Shown: piece by piece, positions 22,770-34,903 of the stretch
Layout of the letters: every line of letters starts with the position of its first letter
Numbering within the stretch: the first letter of the stretch is position 1
Source of the DNA: Ananas comosus
Taxonomy: Eukaryota > Streptophyta > Magnoliopsida > Poales > Bromeliaceae
NCBI RefSeq assembly: GCF_001540865.1
Contig: NC_033627.1
Location: forward strand, 8,462,955-8,526,954
Direction of reading: 5' to 3'
DNA length: 64,000 nt
Position numbers and translations under genes: made by a program
The notes under the pieces: model-generated
Database searches by the model: none
What the model was told of the DNA's origin: nothing
What the model saw: only the letters and a program-made list of their open reading frames with translations

Positions 22770-24312
22770 AGACTCGATTCATCAAGTCCATAAATGCTGC
22801 CGGGGCATTAGTAAGCCCAAACGGCATTACCATGAACTCATAATGGCCATACCACGTACGGTACGCCGTTTTGCGCACATCCTTCGGTCTAATTTTTAGT
22901 TGATGATACCCCGACTGGAGATCAATCTTTGAATACACTTTGGACCCTTGCAACTAATCGAATAAATCGTCAATCCTCGGCAACGGGTACTTGTTCTTTA
23001 TCGTTACTTTATTCAACTCACGATAGTCTACGCAGAGTCGAAGTGTGCCATCTTTCTTTTTCACAAATAGCACCGGAGCTCCCCATGGTGACACGTTCGG
23101 CCTCACAAAGCCTTTATCGAGCAAGTCTTGTAGTTGGCCTTTCAACTCCTTTAGCTCCACTGGTGCCATTCTGTATGGAGCCTTCGAAACCGGTTCCGTC
23201 CTGGAAATCAAGTCAATGACGAACTCAACTTTCCGGTCCGGTGGCAATCTCGGTAACTCCGCCGGAAACACATCCGGAAACTCGCACGCAACCCGGATAC
23301 TTCCAAGATCAGGGTGCTCCCCACGGCCATCAACCATGGTTGCCAAATAGGCCTTACATCCTCCTTTAATCATTCTTTTGGCCCTCACTGACGATATAGT
23401 CGCCGCGAATCGTGCGCCCTTGCATGCCCGATACACCATCTCCTCTTGATTAGGCTCACGAAAAGTGATAACCTTGCTTTCACAATCTATGACCGCATAA
23501 TCTTTGGAGAGCCAATTGGTCTCCAAAATGACATCAAAGCCCCACATTTGATCTAGCACGAGCAGATCTATAGGCATAATCCAGTCGCCGATCCGCACCG
23601 GAACCTCCAAGCACTCATCATAAACACGAAACGAGTGCTCGGGACCATTTACCCACCAATAGTCCTCATTGTGCGTTTTCTCTATACCATGCGTCTTTGC
23701 AAATGATACAGCTATAAATGAACGCGATGCACCAGTATCGAACAATGTTCTAGCTTTAGTGCCATTAATCCAAATTATACCTGCCACGACATCGTCGGGT
23801 GCTGCAGGTTGCTGCTCCTCCACCTGAGCGGCAAAGACTCGGCCGCTAGGCGCTCTTGATCCCTCCTGCTGACGCGGTGATGACGCGCGCCCAGCCGACA
23901 TCGCTGGTGGTAACCCCGCAAGCTGTCTCGGGGTAGACGGTGCTGATGCCGCCGTCGGCGCAGACGACGTCCAGCTTGGGCAATCCCGGATAAGATGTCC
24001 CGGTTGGCCACACTTGAAACACTTGCCGTCCCGCTGCGGGCAAGTCGACACCTTGTGCTCTGCGCCACATATGATGCATCGAGGAGGTCTCCAATTCCTC
24101 GACTGCTGTCGGGGATACCGAGGGGGTTTCTTAGCATTTGGCCGGCCCTCGGCACCGCCCACCGTTCGCTTCTTGCCTTTGTCCTTCGACTCGGCCATAG
24201 CTTCTCTTTCTTCACGCACATGGGCGCTACCGTGTTCCGCCCACAATGCTCTATCAAAGACCTCCGCAAAGGTCGACAACTTTAGGATTTGCACCTTCTC
24301 ATAAATTCGGGG
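22770..24312 (-). pseudogene. Chromovirus gag end, protease and RT N-terminal part
   Basis: Read on the minus strand. An open frame of 446 codons covers 24294-22954: two zinc knuckles (CX2C type, [14 protein letters not shown] near 23978-24020), a Pro/Ala-rich linker, an aspartic protease with the active-site motif LFDTGAS near 23724-23745, a linker, and RT motifs ending [10 protein letters not shown] and [10 protein letters not shown]. An in-frame TAG at 22951-22953 replaces a Gln codon. The frame then continues with [12 protein letters not shown] and the fingers/palm motif [12 protein letters not shown] until the solo LTR cuts it at 22774. Protease and RT mature and copy the element RNA. 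The block is clean apart from that stop. Confidence 0.85.
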
Positions 24313-25142
24313 CTAGAGTCCTCGTAAGAACCAATCCGCCCGGTCCCGATCATCACGAACAACGTCGGGAACACAGTCAATAATATGGGAGAACTCTTGC
24401 TCGTACTCCCCCACTGATCGATCACCTTGTCTCAACTTGCGGAACTTCTCTTGTAGCCTCCGCTTCGTTGTCTCGGGGAAGTAGTTTGCGAACACCGCTC
24501 TCTTGAACTCTTCCCATAGCATAAGCGGAAGGTCGATTGGACGATCCCGCTTCACTCGCTTCCACCACACCATCGCCGCCTTCTCAAGACAATGGGTGGC
24601 AAGGTACACTTTGTCTTCTCCAAGGTGTTGAGATCCTCGAAGAGTGTCTCCATCGAGTCGATCCACGACTCCACTACTGCTGGCTCCACCAAACCGCCCT
24701 CAAAGATAGGTGGGTCAAATTTCTTGAACTGAATGAGAGCCGCCAACGTGCACTCTCGCTCCGCATCGACTGCCACACTATCGGGACTTGAAGTTCCCGA
24801 CCCGGCCGGTACTACCGTAACTGGAGCAGCCGCCGCTGCCGCCGCTCCTTCGCCTATGCTCGGCAATACCACAGGGGGCGCGACATGCTCGCCACCCGCC
24901 TGGGCCGCCGCCGCCTGCTGACGCTCCAAAGTCTCCTGGAGCCGCTGAATCTGCTCCCCTTGGCGTTGAACAGACTCCGCTTGTTGCCGCACTACGCCAA
25001 TAAGCGCGGCCATTTGCTCCCTAAGCTCTCCGTCGCCACTCGCTCCGGATTGCTCGGGCACCGCATTCGCTTCCTCCGGCATCGACCTTGTCTGCGATCG
25101 ACGTCGAGGTGCCATTGCTTCCTGAAAAGAAGCAACTCGCAT
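24313..25142 (-). pseudogene. Chromovirus gag, frameshift and stop
   Basis: Read on the minus strand from ATG 25142. The N-terminal region has a Gln-rich coiled stretch (RQQAESVQRQGEQIQRL) and an Ala-rich linker, then the retrotransposon gag core: FDPPIFEGG, WIDSMETLF, ATHCLEKAAMVWWK, SVGEYEQEF, DRADWFLRGL. A one-base shift at about 24600-24625 moves the core into another frame, and a TAG near 24313 separates it from the zinc-knuckle part. The start is about 300 bases inside the primer site, as usual. Gag forms the particle shell and packages the RNA. Confidence 0.8.
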
Positions 25143-25421
25143 TAGTCACTTGACCAACATTACTTGACCATACCCAATTAGGCGAAAGCAACATACACAT
25201 TCATCCTTGCCTCAAGCGTCATGTCGTCGGCCGCCCGACACAACACTAGAAGTAGAGGATAAACGAAAATTAAACTTAGCCTCTAATCACATTAGAGACG
25301 TCCCAACTTAACCCAATCACATGCTTTCGCTACTTTAATTCCACGTCGCTCACGTTTTCTAGATCCTTATGGTCTTCCAATCCTAAGGGTCTCTAGGTCC
25401 ATTCCTATTCTTTCACTATTG

Positions 25422-25433
25422 GCTCTGATACCA
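25422..25433 (-). promoter_or_regulatory. Primer-binding site for initiator tRNA-Met
   Basis: On the minus strand TGGTATCAGAGC lies seven bases after the LTR end GGGGCGTGACA. This fixes the element's direction and identifies 25441-28083 as the 5' LTR. Confidence 0.9.
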
Positions 25434-25934
25434 CGATATCTGTCACGCCCCGGGACCGATACCAATTTGGGCCGGCCCGAGCTCGTCGAACAGACGCCGA
25501 ACGGACAGAGTTTTCCTTATCCGCCCAAGGCTCATCACATGTACATTTTCAAGTATAGAGAAAGCACAAGCGGATACATACAAAAACGGCTTACACGAGG
25601 GTAAGCAATAGCCATTAGTGAAAGAAAGGAAAACTAAACATCTACACAAGTACTATGATTCACTTTTGATCATATACATTGCATTCATTTCTTACATTTT
25701 GGATTCTTTGCATTTCATTACATTACATCGTTGGCATCATTTCTTTCATACATCACATTTACCTCAAAATGAGCTTTACATTCTTTTCTTTACCTCACTA
25801 GTCATCAAATACAAAAGATGAACATAGGGTAGCTACTAACAAAATGTAACCCAACTCCGGTGGCCTCTAACTACGGTGCGATAAATTTACCGCGGTCGCT
25901 CGCCGGCTCGCTCGGTCCCGGCACTGTGGAATAG

Positions 25935-25967
25935 TGGGGTGAGAACTACAACAAAGTTTCCAGTGGG
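25935..25967 (-). other. LTR stem-loop type 2, copy 6
   Basis: Same as copy 4 except GTTTC in place of GTTCC at the arm end. Confidence 0.45.
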
Positions 25968-26299
25968 TTCGGTCCCAACATCTCCGACTTTTCCACTAGG
26001 ACTAACTCAGGCATAATAGAAAGGATAAGCAGAAATACCAATCTATAACATGATGCTAATATGCCTGAACAATAAGCAGGACGTATGCTCAACATAAAAC
26101 TTATGAAGATTATGCAAGTTCTTTCATTCTTTACACATTACACTTTGTTCTTTGTTCTTTATTCTTTAATCTCAAGGCTAACCCGGGGGTTTCGCCACAT
26201 TAACTTGCTTCACATTAAGTCCATCATCGCAGGAACTCACCAGCTAGGACCGTCCTTCGGGTTTACTCCAACCCGTGATGCATAACTCCGGAGCACATC

Positions 26300-26327
26300 G
26301 CCCGAGGGGGAGCGACCGCCCTCGAGC
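26300..26327 (-). other. LTR stem-loop type 1, copy 5
   Basis: Arms GCCCGAGGG and CCCTCGAGC around GGAGCGACCG. Confidence 0.6.
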
Positions 26328-27679
26328 ACAGAACTCATAGCAAGTATGATCGAATCCTTAACTTGAAGGATTATAAGTTCAATCTTGACTTACACTAACT
26401 CTAGTGTTCTTCACATCACTTTGTGTTGCCACTCTAGCAATCATTGCTCTTTGCATTTCTTTTACTTTTGCTAACTCTAGCAATCACATTCTTATCATTA
26501 CTTTACTTTAGGCTATCTTTAGCTTTCACATTCTTTAACTTTACACGTTCTTTGTGCCCCACTTTACATTAGCTTTACTCATTGATATCATTCTTTACAT
26601 CACTTTGACTCTTTGCTTCACACTAACTCTAGTGTCACTTTAACTTTACATTATTTAGATGCCACTCGATCTATGTCATAGTGTCACTCTGTTCTTTTGC
26701 CTCACTTGGATACTCACATTTTCTCTCATGCATACATATAGGGTTTTAACATTCATAAGGTTCTCAACCATCACATTAAGCAAGTTGTACTCACAATCAT
26801 GCATTATCACATTTTTATCATTACATTACCCTAAAATGCATACAACAATTATATAACATATGCTCAATTGAATGACACATTAGGCATAGAGAGAAGTTCA
26901 ACGAGTTTGGAAGCACCACCCACCTTGTAGGTCTATCTAGGTGCTCCGATGATTTTCTTGAGATTTTTAGACTCCTCGTTCCTCACCTGCGGCAAAACGA
27001 AGCCCACTTAGGCCATTTTGCCCACATCTTTACATCGGCTTTTCGTAATGCTAATCCGAGCGCACCAACGCGTCGGAAATACCCCCAATTTGGTTTTTGA
27101 AGGGTCAATTTCATTTAGAAATCCCCATGAGCAAAAGCCCCAATTTGATGCCCTAGCTCCAATACATATACAAAACCTAGAGTTTGATCTCATTGGGAAG
27201 CAAAAGTAGCTTCAATATACTCTAAAGAGTTCATCTAAACCATTCCTAGCTCATTCCAAACCCTAGTTTGGATTTCACCATGAGAGGTGATGAAGCTCAT
27301 CTCAAGCTTCATCATTTTTATGGCCTTGATCTCAAAAGAAGCAAAGGAAAAGCTTCAAATACTCAAATGGTTTCATAAAACCCATTTTAAGCTTAATCCA
27401 AACCCGAGATTAGGTTCTACCATGATTAGGGTTCAAAGCTTACCTTGTAAGCTCCTCTTTTCCGAGCTAGAGAGGAAGGAGAGGGAGTTTCTTCACTTCC
27501 TCTTCTTCTTCTCCTTTTTTGTCTTCTAGAGAGAGAGAGAGAAGAGAGTGTGAGAGGGTGAGGAAATGAGAGAAATATCTCATTTGCCCTCCTACATAGC
27601 TATTGGGTTGCCAAAATGCAAATAAACCCCTCAACTTTCACTTTAATACACTGCCCGAACTGGGCTGTTCGCGCAGGCA

Positions 27680-27910
27680 GGCACCGGACTCTCCTTCAGG
27701 GACCGGTTCCCGAAGGTCGTCCCAGCGCAGCCAGAGCTGCCGCGCGCGGTGCAACCGGTCTCTCTTTGGGGGACCGGTCTCTCGGGGACCGGTCTCTCAG
27801 GCAGGGACCGGTTCCCGAGTGCTAATTTCTCAGGACTTAGCCGATTTTTCGGCTGTCTCATATCATACACGTTCGGGGACCGATCTCTCCCACCAGGGAC
27901 CGGTCCCCGA
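27680..27910. promoter_or_regulatory. GGGACCGGTC array, LTR U3
   Basis: At least six ACCGGT cores, often as GGGACCGGTTCCC or GGGACCGGTCTCT, about 180-400 bp from the U3 end. Confidence 0.5.
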
Positions 27911-28294
27911 GAGCTCAAAATCTGCAGTTTTGTAGAATTTGATCCTATAGCTCTCGAAAACCTCCCGTAACTCACTTTTGATCATTTTAACACCTTCGGA
28001 CTTTCCGAAGTGTACCATCCTCGCACTTTGGTTTAATTTGACTAAAGTTCGATATTTATTTTTCGAATTTTCGGTATATTACATATACTACCATGTCCAA
28101 CCATAATGTCCAATAAGCAATGTTCAATTAATGATGCTATACTCTTGTTCAATCAATCATTGGCGATTCACTTGGGTCGCCCACGACTCACCTCAAACCT
28201 CGTATGGTAAGGAGACGCACCTAGCTCTCAAACCCGGGGCCGTCTGCAGGACACCAACTCGTCCCTCTCGCACCAAGCTCCGGAGTGCACGAAG

Positions 28295-28320
28295 ACTTGG
28301 GTGGAGCGACCATCACAAGT
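28295..28320 (-). other. LTR stem-loop type 1, copy 6
   Basis: Arms ACTTGGGTGG and CCATCACAAGT, loop AGCGA, one wobble and one bulge. Outer pair A-T instead of G-C. Confidence 0.55.
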
Positions 28321-29454
28321 ATAAACAGACTGTGAGTATGATCAATCCTCTCAACTCGAGGATACCCTATCAACTCTAGGGTTACAAGTCACTCGGGAAT
28401 CTACCTATCCCAATGTCTAAATACTATGTTTGGCCTCATCATGTGTTTATGCAACAAGTCATTTTCTAGGGAATCCACCTATCCCTAAGTTCACATGCCT
28501 CTAGTGTTATTTACACTAAGTCATATACTATTCATCATGTCTTTACATTCATCGGGTTCATCTCTCTTCCTCAGCACTATAGGATTCAAATGTCAAGACC
28601 CAATCCTTATCTAGCCGAAATCATGCATTTCTATTCATACATCGATGTCAATAGCATGCATAAGGAATGGAAATACGATGCAATCCTACAATGCATATGA
28701 AAGAGATGCAAATCATAAATGCTAAGACATAGAAAGGAGCCCGGTTGCTTCGGTATGACACCACCCACCTTTTGATGATGTGGAGGGTTCGGAAACGCTA
28801 TTCGGCGCACTTTACGACGAGGTCTCCACCACCTAGGTAGAAATGAAGCTTATTCAATGTTGTTTCATCCTTATCTCTTTATTCATTCGACGAATCGTAA
28901 TTCCGACTTCGCCAACGCGCTTAAACACCCACCAATTAGGTTTGGATGCTATCAAATGAGATCAAACTCCTCAATCTATGAAAACCCCAATTTGGGTACC
29001 CTAGGGTTAGCATTATGCAAAAGCACTATGAAACCCTAGCCTCTAGATCTAATCCACCATTAATGGTGCTAGAGGTCCATTTGACCTCATTTCCAAAGCT
29101 CAAAATCCAAAACCCTAGGTTTTACCATGTTAGGGTTTAGAGCTTACCTCTAGTGCTAGCTCCAAAGGGAAGAAAAGAGGGAGATGGAGGTGTCCAAGGC
29201 CTTCTCCTTGATTTCCTTCTTCTTCTTCACCTTTCTCTCATTCTTCTTCTTCTTCTTCTTCTTCTTCTCCTCCTACTTTTCCTTTCTAGAGAGAGAGAGA
29301 GGGAAATAAGAGAGTGTGTGAGGGTGAGGGTGGAAATCAGAGAGGGAGAGAGAGCCCTTTGCTCTCTATACTCTCTAACTAAGGCATAATTGCAGCCAAG
29401 TCTCTCAACTTTATCTTTTTCAAACTGCTCTGCCTGGGCAGTTTTTGCGCGGAG

Positions 29455-29690
29455 GGACCGGTCCCTCAATAGGAGGACCGGTCCCCTAGAGCCTTCAGCC
29501 AGATTACGCGTACGGAAACTAGTCCCTCTGGCCTGGGGACCGTTTGCATTGGGCGCCTGCCGCAACCACCAGCTACGGGGATCGGTCCCTCCCACCAGGG
29601 ACCGGTCCCCGAGAGCAGTTTTGCGCAGACCTCCCCTCTGCCAGAATTTCTGCTTATGGGAACCGGTCCCCACCGCCAGGGACCGATCCC
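29455..29690. promoter_or_regulatory. GGGACCGGTCCC array, LTR U3
   Basis: Several ACCGGT or near-match cores (first at 29457) in the U3 of the LTR ending at 29863. Confidence 0.5.
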
Positions 29691-29933
29691 GGAGAGCAGA
29701 ATCTGCCAAGTGCAGATTTTGCACTATTTGCTCTCGTGGACTCGACTCCAAAGTATTTTTTGGGCTTTTGACATTTTCGGCTTTTCCGAAGGGTACCCAC
29801 TCGACATATAGTCAATCTTGGACGAAGTCCAACTCTCGGATTTCGAGAATTCACTTCCTTACATCCTCCTCTCCTTAAAAGAGTTTCGTCCTCGAAACTG
29901 ATTCAACTTAAATTTAAACTTAGTTTCCATACC

Positions 29934-30046
29934 TTATTCCTCAAACAAGTGAGGATGATGTTTTCTCATCAGCTCCTCGAGTTCCCAGGTGGCTTCACGA
30001 TCGTTGTGATTGCTCCACTGGATCTTCACGTAGGGAATCTCGCGAT
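29934..30046 (-). pseudogene. Chromodomain end of a chromovirus pol
   Basis: On the minus strand the last codons of pol read IPYVKIQWSNHNDREATWEL, then a helix and a TAA at 29934-29936. This is the integrase-linked chromodomain that directs insertion to heterochromatin. It belongs to the element whose 3' LTR ends at 29863. It is cut at about 30046, where unrelated LTR sequence begins. Confidence 0.8.
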
Positions 30047-30653
30047 TTCACCGCTTTCCCCCGACCCACGGCAAACGAAGCCGAAATAGGGTTTTTCCTC
30101 GATATCTTGGCGTAGACTTATCAGAATCCCAATCCGAGTCTCCCAACGCGTTAGTTTACACTCCAATTAGGGCTACAAGAGATAAAACTCAAGTTAGATC
30201 TCAAGCTTAGCAAAACCCTAATTTGACCCTAGGGTTTCTAATCCACTAAATACCCCAAATCTCATGGAGATTGATAGCTTGACTTAGCATTTCATCTTTT
30301 AGAAACCACAACTAGAAAAGATATAACCAAACCCTAACTCATATTCACAATAAGTCACCTCTAGCTCAAGCTTTCTCTTCACTCCTTGCACAAGAGGTAG
30401 CTTCACTTCCAACAAGTGTTCTTCTTCTTCTTCTTCTCCACCAAACCTTTCTCTTGGAGTAAACCCTAGAGAAAGAAAGAGGGAAAGAGAGAGAGGAAAG
30501 TGTGAGAAGCTTCTAGAGAGAGAAAAAGCTTTTCTCTTTAGTTAGTGGTGTGAGGGAAATGAGGGCTAAAATCACATAGCACCCACTTATACACACTCAT
30601 ACATGCACAATTGCATCTAACCCCCTCACACAACAAAAGCTGACCATCGCTGG
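30047..30653 (-). repeat. Chromovirus LTR middle fragment
   Basis: Resembles the middle of the LTR at 28800-29250 (CCAACGCG then CAATTAGGG, CTTCTTCTT run, GAGAGAGAG leader), diverged. Both ends are missing. Confidence 0.5.
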
Positions 30654-30825
30654 TGTAAGGAAGTGAATTCTCGAAATCCGAGACTTGAACTTCGCTCAAA
30701 ATCGACTAATTGCTGAGTGGGTATGCTTTGAAAAAGCCGAAGAAGTCAAAAACACCAAAAGTGCATTGCAACGGACCCGCGAGAGCAAGCTGTGCAGAAA
30801 TCTGCACTTTTGCAGATTTGGCTCT

Positions 30826-31026
30826 CGGGGACCAGTCCCTGTCGGGAGGGACCGGTCCCCGTAAGCATTGTGTGCGGCAGAGAAGGTCTACGCGCAAGTA
30901 TTGCTCTCGGGGACCGGTCCCTGGCGGGAGAGACCGGTCCCCGTACGCGTAGAAACTGGCAGAGAGCCTCTGCCCGCAATGACTGCTCTCGGGGACCGGT
31001 CCCTCTAGGGACAGACCGGTCCCCGA
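30826..31026. promoter_or_regulatory. GGGACCGGTCCC array, LTR U3
   Basis: Five intact ACCGGT cores and one variant (ACCAGT) in three facing pairs, each about 20 bp apart. Confidence 0.5.
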
Positions 31027-31599
31027 GCACGAAAATTGCCCAGGTTGGGCAGTGCACAGAGTGCAAAGTTGAGGGGGTTTTTGGCTATTATTGCATTAGT
31101 GGGGGTATAGAGGGGAGATTACACACTCTCTCTCTCATTTTCCCTCCCAAACCACACACCCTCTCTCTCTCTCTCTCTAAGCTGTCTCTCCCTCTCTCTT
31201 GAGGTGAAGAAGGAGAAGAAGGAAAGGAAGGAGAAGAAGGTGGAAAAGAAGGGGAAGCAAGCTAGGAGAAGGACCTTGGTCATCTTCTTCTCTCCTTCTT
31301 ACCCTTGGAGCAAGCTTGGGAGGTAAGCTACGAACCCCTCTCATGGTAGCTTGCTAGGGTTTGGGTTTTTAGCTCTAGGAATGGTTTGATTGAATCACTA
31401 GCACACCTAATGTAGGTTTAATGTTAGAATCTAGAGCTTTGATGAGGTGTAACACCCTGGACCTTTGCAAATTGCGAGGTTCGAGTGTTTGGATGTATTT
31501 CGAGCTTTTCCACACTTGGTGGAAGGTTGTAGAATATTTTTCGACCTAAAAAGTTTGAAAACCTGAGTTTTGGTTTGGTCCTGAGAGTTTTTACTCTCG

Positions 31600-31810
31600 G
31601 GGACCGGTTCCTGAAAGGAGAGACCGGTCCCCCAGTGAGCAGTGTTGCGGCAGCCTTGAGGCAACCGGTCCCTGGCAGGCGAGACCAGTCCCCGAGCGCG
31701 CCTACGCAGTGAGAGACCGGTCCCGCGCAGGGAGAGACCGGTTCCCGAACATTGGTTTTTCGGGTTCGCAGCGAGAGACCGGTCCCTGCTGGGGAGAGAC
31801 CAGTCCCTCT
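31600..31810. promoter_or_regulatory. GGGACCGGTCTC array, LTR U3
   Basis: About six ACCGGT cores plus ACCAGT variants, 150-360 bp from the LTR start. Confidence 0.5.
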
Positions 31811-33086
31811 GGGCGAAAACTGCCCAGTTCGGGCAGATGCAATATTCGATTTTTGAGGGGCCTCACTGGATTTTGTTATACTAGATGGGCTTATTAGCCA
31901 TTTTCCTCTCTTTTCTCTCTCATTTCCTCATTCTCACCCTCTCCCTACACCTTCTAGAGAGAGAAGAAGGAGAAAGAGGAGAAGAAGAAGAGGAGCTTGC
32001 TTGAGGGAGCTTGAAGCTCAACCCCTTCCTCCCCTTTCCACCTTTGCAAGGCTTGGAGCTTGCTTGTAGAGCTTGGTGGTGGACCAATCTTCAACTCTAG
32101 GAGATTTGGAGCTTGTTTGAAGGCATCTTGGGAGGTTAGTACTTGGATTCTACCCTTTGATCCTTGTTTTAGTAGATTTTTACCTTTGGAACCCTAGAAC
32201 GGAGACTTAGGGTTTGATTTGGGCATTTTTGATCTAGGGCTTTTGGGGCTAAATTAGTTGCTTTAGAACCTTCCATTTGGTTGGATTGGAAGGGTTCTAG
32301 CTCTCTTTTGGAGCTTTGGAAGAGATTTCTTCCCTTGAGGTGAGTTTTAGCCCTTTTGTCTTGTTGGTTAATATTTGATCTTATAGTTGATCGTAATGCC
32401 CGTTTATTTCTTCGCTCAATACTTTTAGGGTATTTTGACACTCGTGGACAACTCCGTTCGGTGAAACGAGGCCCTACGCGACGGTTCAGTGGGTTTGACC
32501 TAGCCACACAATGAGAAATTCTCATTTGTGATGAATTAAGTATCGTTAATTAAAAAGGCATGCATATTCTTGTTATATGTATTTATTGTGAATTTTAGAA
32601 TGCTTAAAATGCCCATATTGCATATAGTAAAATTTTAGACCTCTATGTAGTAGAGAGTTGCTTGAGAGCTTTGGTTTGCATTTGGCATTCTATACGAGAC
32701 TTGGTTTCATACTTCTATAGCGTAAATGGGCCTTGATTCATGCATTTAAACTTAGATTTAATTGTGACATGAAAGATGACAAATCGCCATATAGAGGTAT
32801 TGAACTAGAATGAATGCGAATTAGAGAGCTAATGTCATCAAGCGGCATCGAACTCAGGACATGTGTGAACCTGGTGGTTAGAGCCATTGCGGGACTTGGC
32901 TTATGATGAACATCAGATTGCCTAAGTGTCATCAAGAGGCACTAGGCGCAGTGAGTGTTTGGAACCTTGCTTTGTGACTTAAACTAGATCTTCGGGATGC
33001 TAATAACGATACCATGTTAGAGACACGAGGATTGGATACTTGAGACTTGGACTATGCTTGCTTGCCATTTGTGCTCATTCGCACAT

Positions 33087-33112
33087 GCTTGTGAGGGTCG
33101 CTCCCTACAAGC
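33087..33112 (+). other. LTR stem-loop type 1, copy 7
   Basis: Sense-strand view: arms GCTTGTGAGGG and CCCTACAAGC, loop TCGCT. Confidence 0.6.
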
Positions 33113-33683
33113 CGGCACTCCGGAGTTGGCCTACGCGACTTATGTTCGCTCGTGCGGTATTGAGAAGCCTACGGGGTCGAGTGGGACAGACACATTCCAA
33201 GAGTAGGGATGTTGGGCTACCACAGGCACTTAGGCGACACAAGCTAGACTACCTTGGGTAGGTCCTTAATTGGAAATGGAAACCGACACAGTATTGAGTG
33301 TGTGACAATCACTACTAGATAGAGAGTAATAGTTGGATTACTTGGGTTTGCTTCTAGCATAGTGTTGGACACATGAGTATGCATATATACATGTAGTATG
33401 CTAGGAGACGTCGTTTATTGCCTTCTTACACGCATTGTAGTTATGATAAAGTATCACTTTCATAACTTCATAAAGTATCTCATGATATCCCATGTGGCCA
33501 TGTAGAGGCATAGCATTCATGACAAGGTAAAGGTGCATTATATAAATGCCATGTTTAATTGCAATGCATTAGTGTAGCTTTTAATTATGCTTTCATATTT
33601 GCAATTTATTTATTGTTGTCACTATCTGGGACTTACCCTTTTCTTTTGGGGCCTAGTGGTGCATTGAGCTGAGGTCAGTAATT

Positions 33684-33718
33684 GCCCACTGGGAACTATA
33701 AATTATAGTTCTCACGCC
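33684..33718 (+). other. LTR stem-loop type 2, copy 7
   Basis: Sense-strand view: CCCACTGGGAACTATAA and TTATAGTTCTCACGCC, nine perfect pairs GAACTATAA/TTATAGTTC sharing the central bases. Confidence 0.6.
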
Positions 33719-34877
33719 CTCTGTTTTATATTTTCTTTCAGAGCCTTCCACGCCAGGAGAGTGTAGGGACCGTGGGAAGGGCGTCGCTTCGAGTTAGCCC
33801 TTCAACCAGAGACGAGTTTAGGTGGTCTACCTCTGACGTATTTCTTTTTGGAGAGGTTGAGAGCTGTACCAGTGTACTAGAGACCACCCTTTTGTGTACC
33901 TTTGAGACAGATATTGTACCACGTTATGGCTACTTTTATTGTTTAGATATGTTTCTTTTACTCTGGTTTAGATAATAGAACTTTACTTGCTCTGATATCA
34001 TTAGTTGCTATTCATTCTATTTGTTCTATCTCTTGCTTTTACTTTCGCTTTTATTGTAGACGCCTTATATGTGTAGCATATGGCGGGTCTGGGCACGCTG
34101 CCAGGAGGGCCTCCGCCGGTCCCGGGGCGTGACATGAGGTATATTGCATAGATGCAAACCTAGGGCTCCAAATTGGAGTTTTGCCTAATAGTGAGGTTTG
34201 ACCTCAATTGATAGCATCTAAACCTAATTGCTAGGTGTCTAAACGCGTTGGCGAAGATGGATTGACGATTCGTCGAGTCGTTGAAAAGTTATCGGCAAAA
34301 CAAGACCGATTGAGCTTCATTTCCACCTCGAAGGCCGAGACGACATCGTAGTAAGTGTCGAGAAGTGTTCTTAGAGCCTCGACATCGTCGAAAGGTGGGT
34401 GGTGTCACCCGAAGCAATCGGGTTCCTCTCTATGTCTTAGTACACCATGATTTCGCATCTCTTGCATGTTGCATTATAGGATTGCATTATTTTTCATTCC
34501 TTATGCTTTCTAATTGATATCATAGTGTGAGTTGAATGCTTGCTATAACGGATAGATAAGGATTGAGTCTTGACATTGAATCCTATAGTGCCGAGGAAAA
34601 GAGATGAACTCGATGGTTACCTAGTGACATAATGAGTGGCATGTGATTGACAACTGAACAGAATGAGTGGCATATAATGTAGTGTACAATGACACTAGTG
34701 ACATATGAACTTAGGGATAGGTGGACTCCCTAGTGATGACTCGTTGAACAAAGAACATAGTGTAGTTAAACACTTGTATATGAATATTGGGATAGGTGGA
34801 TTCCCGAGTGACTACTAGCCCTAGCGGATAGGATATCCTCGAGTTGAGAGGATGGATCATACTCACAGTCTGTTTAT

Positions 34878-34903
34878 ACTTGTGGTGGTCGCGCCACACA
34901 AGT
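34878..34903 (+). other. LTR stem-loop type 1, copy 8
   Basis: Arms ACTTGTGGTGG and CCACACAAGT, loop TCGCG. Inner pairs differ from copy 7 on both sides. Confidence 0.6.

Larger units (their letters stand above)
14811..28083 (-). mobile_element. Two-LTR Ty3/gypsy chromovirus, duplication TATAC
   Basis: LTRs at 14811-17516 and 25441-28083 are direct repeats. The outer flanks are TATAC at 14806-14810 and 28084-28088. The minus strand reads 5' LTR, an initiator-tRNA-Met primer site, gag, protease, RT, then RNase H, integrase and chromodomain debris, a polypurine tract and the 3' LTR. RT is split by a solo LTR (20013-22769). The first 1.4 kb of the LTRs (plus coordinates) is nearly identical, so the insertion is recent; beyond 16230 the left copy is full of small indels, perhaps from sequencing error. 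Confidence 0.85.
25441..28083 (-). repeat. 5' LTR of the two-LTR chromovirus
   Basis: Starts (plus coordinates) TGTCACGCCCCGGGACC and ends GTATATTACA, followed by TATAC. It contains both stem-loops, an ACCGGT array (27680-27910) and an (AG)n stretch near 27528. Confidence 0.85.
5717..29863 (-). mobile_element. Chromovirus 3' LTR (family with TGTAAGGAAGTG start), split by two insertions
   Basis: The LTR reads TGTCATGCCCC at 5717 and ends CTTCCTTACA at 29863, followed by a reverse polypurine tract (about 29864-29880) and a chromodomain remnant on the minus strand. Its own sequence is 5717-6281, 14709-14810 and 28084-29863, about 2.4 kb in total. The rest is a solo LTR at 6282-14708 and a full element at 14811-28083. 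The target duplications of both insertions join its pieces precisely. Confidence 0.75.
31448..34134 (+). mobile_element. Solo LTR, duplication TGAGG
   Basis: Starts TGTAACACCCTGGACC and ends CCCGGGGCGTGACA, flanked by TGAGG at 31443-31447 and 34135-34139. At 2687 bp it is the cleanest complete LTR of this family and shows the sense order: U3 start, ACCGGT array (31600-31810), CT-rich stretch, type 1 stem-loop (33087), type 2 stem-loop (33684), LTR end. Confidence 0.9.
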
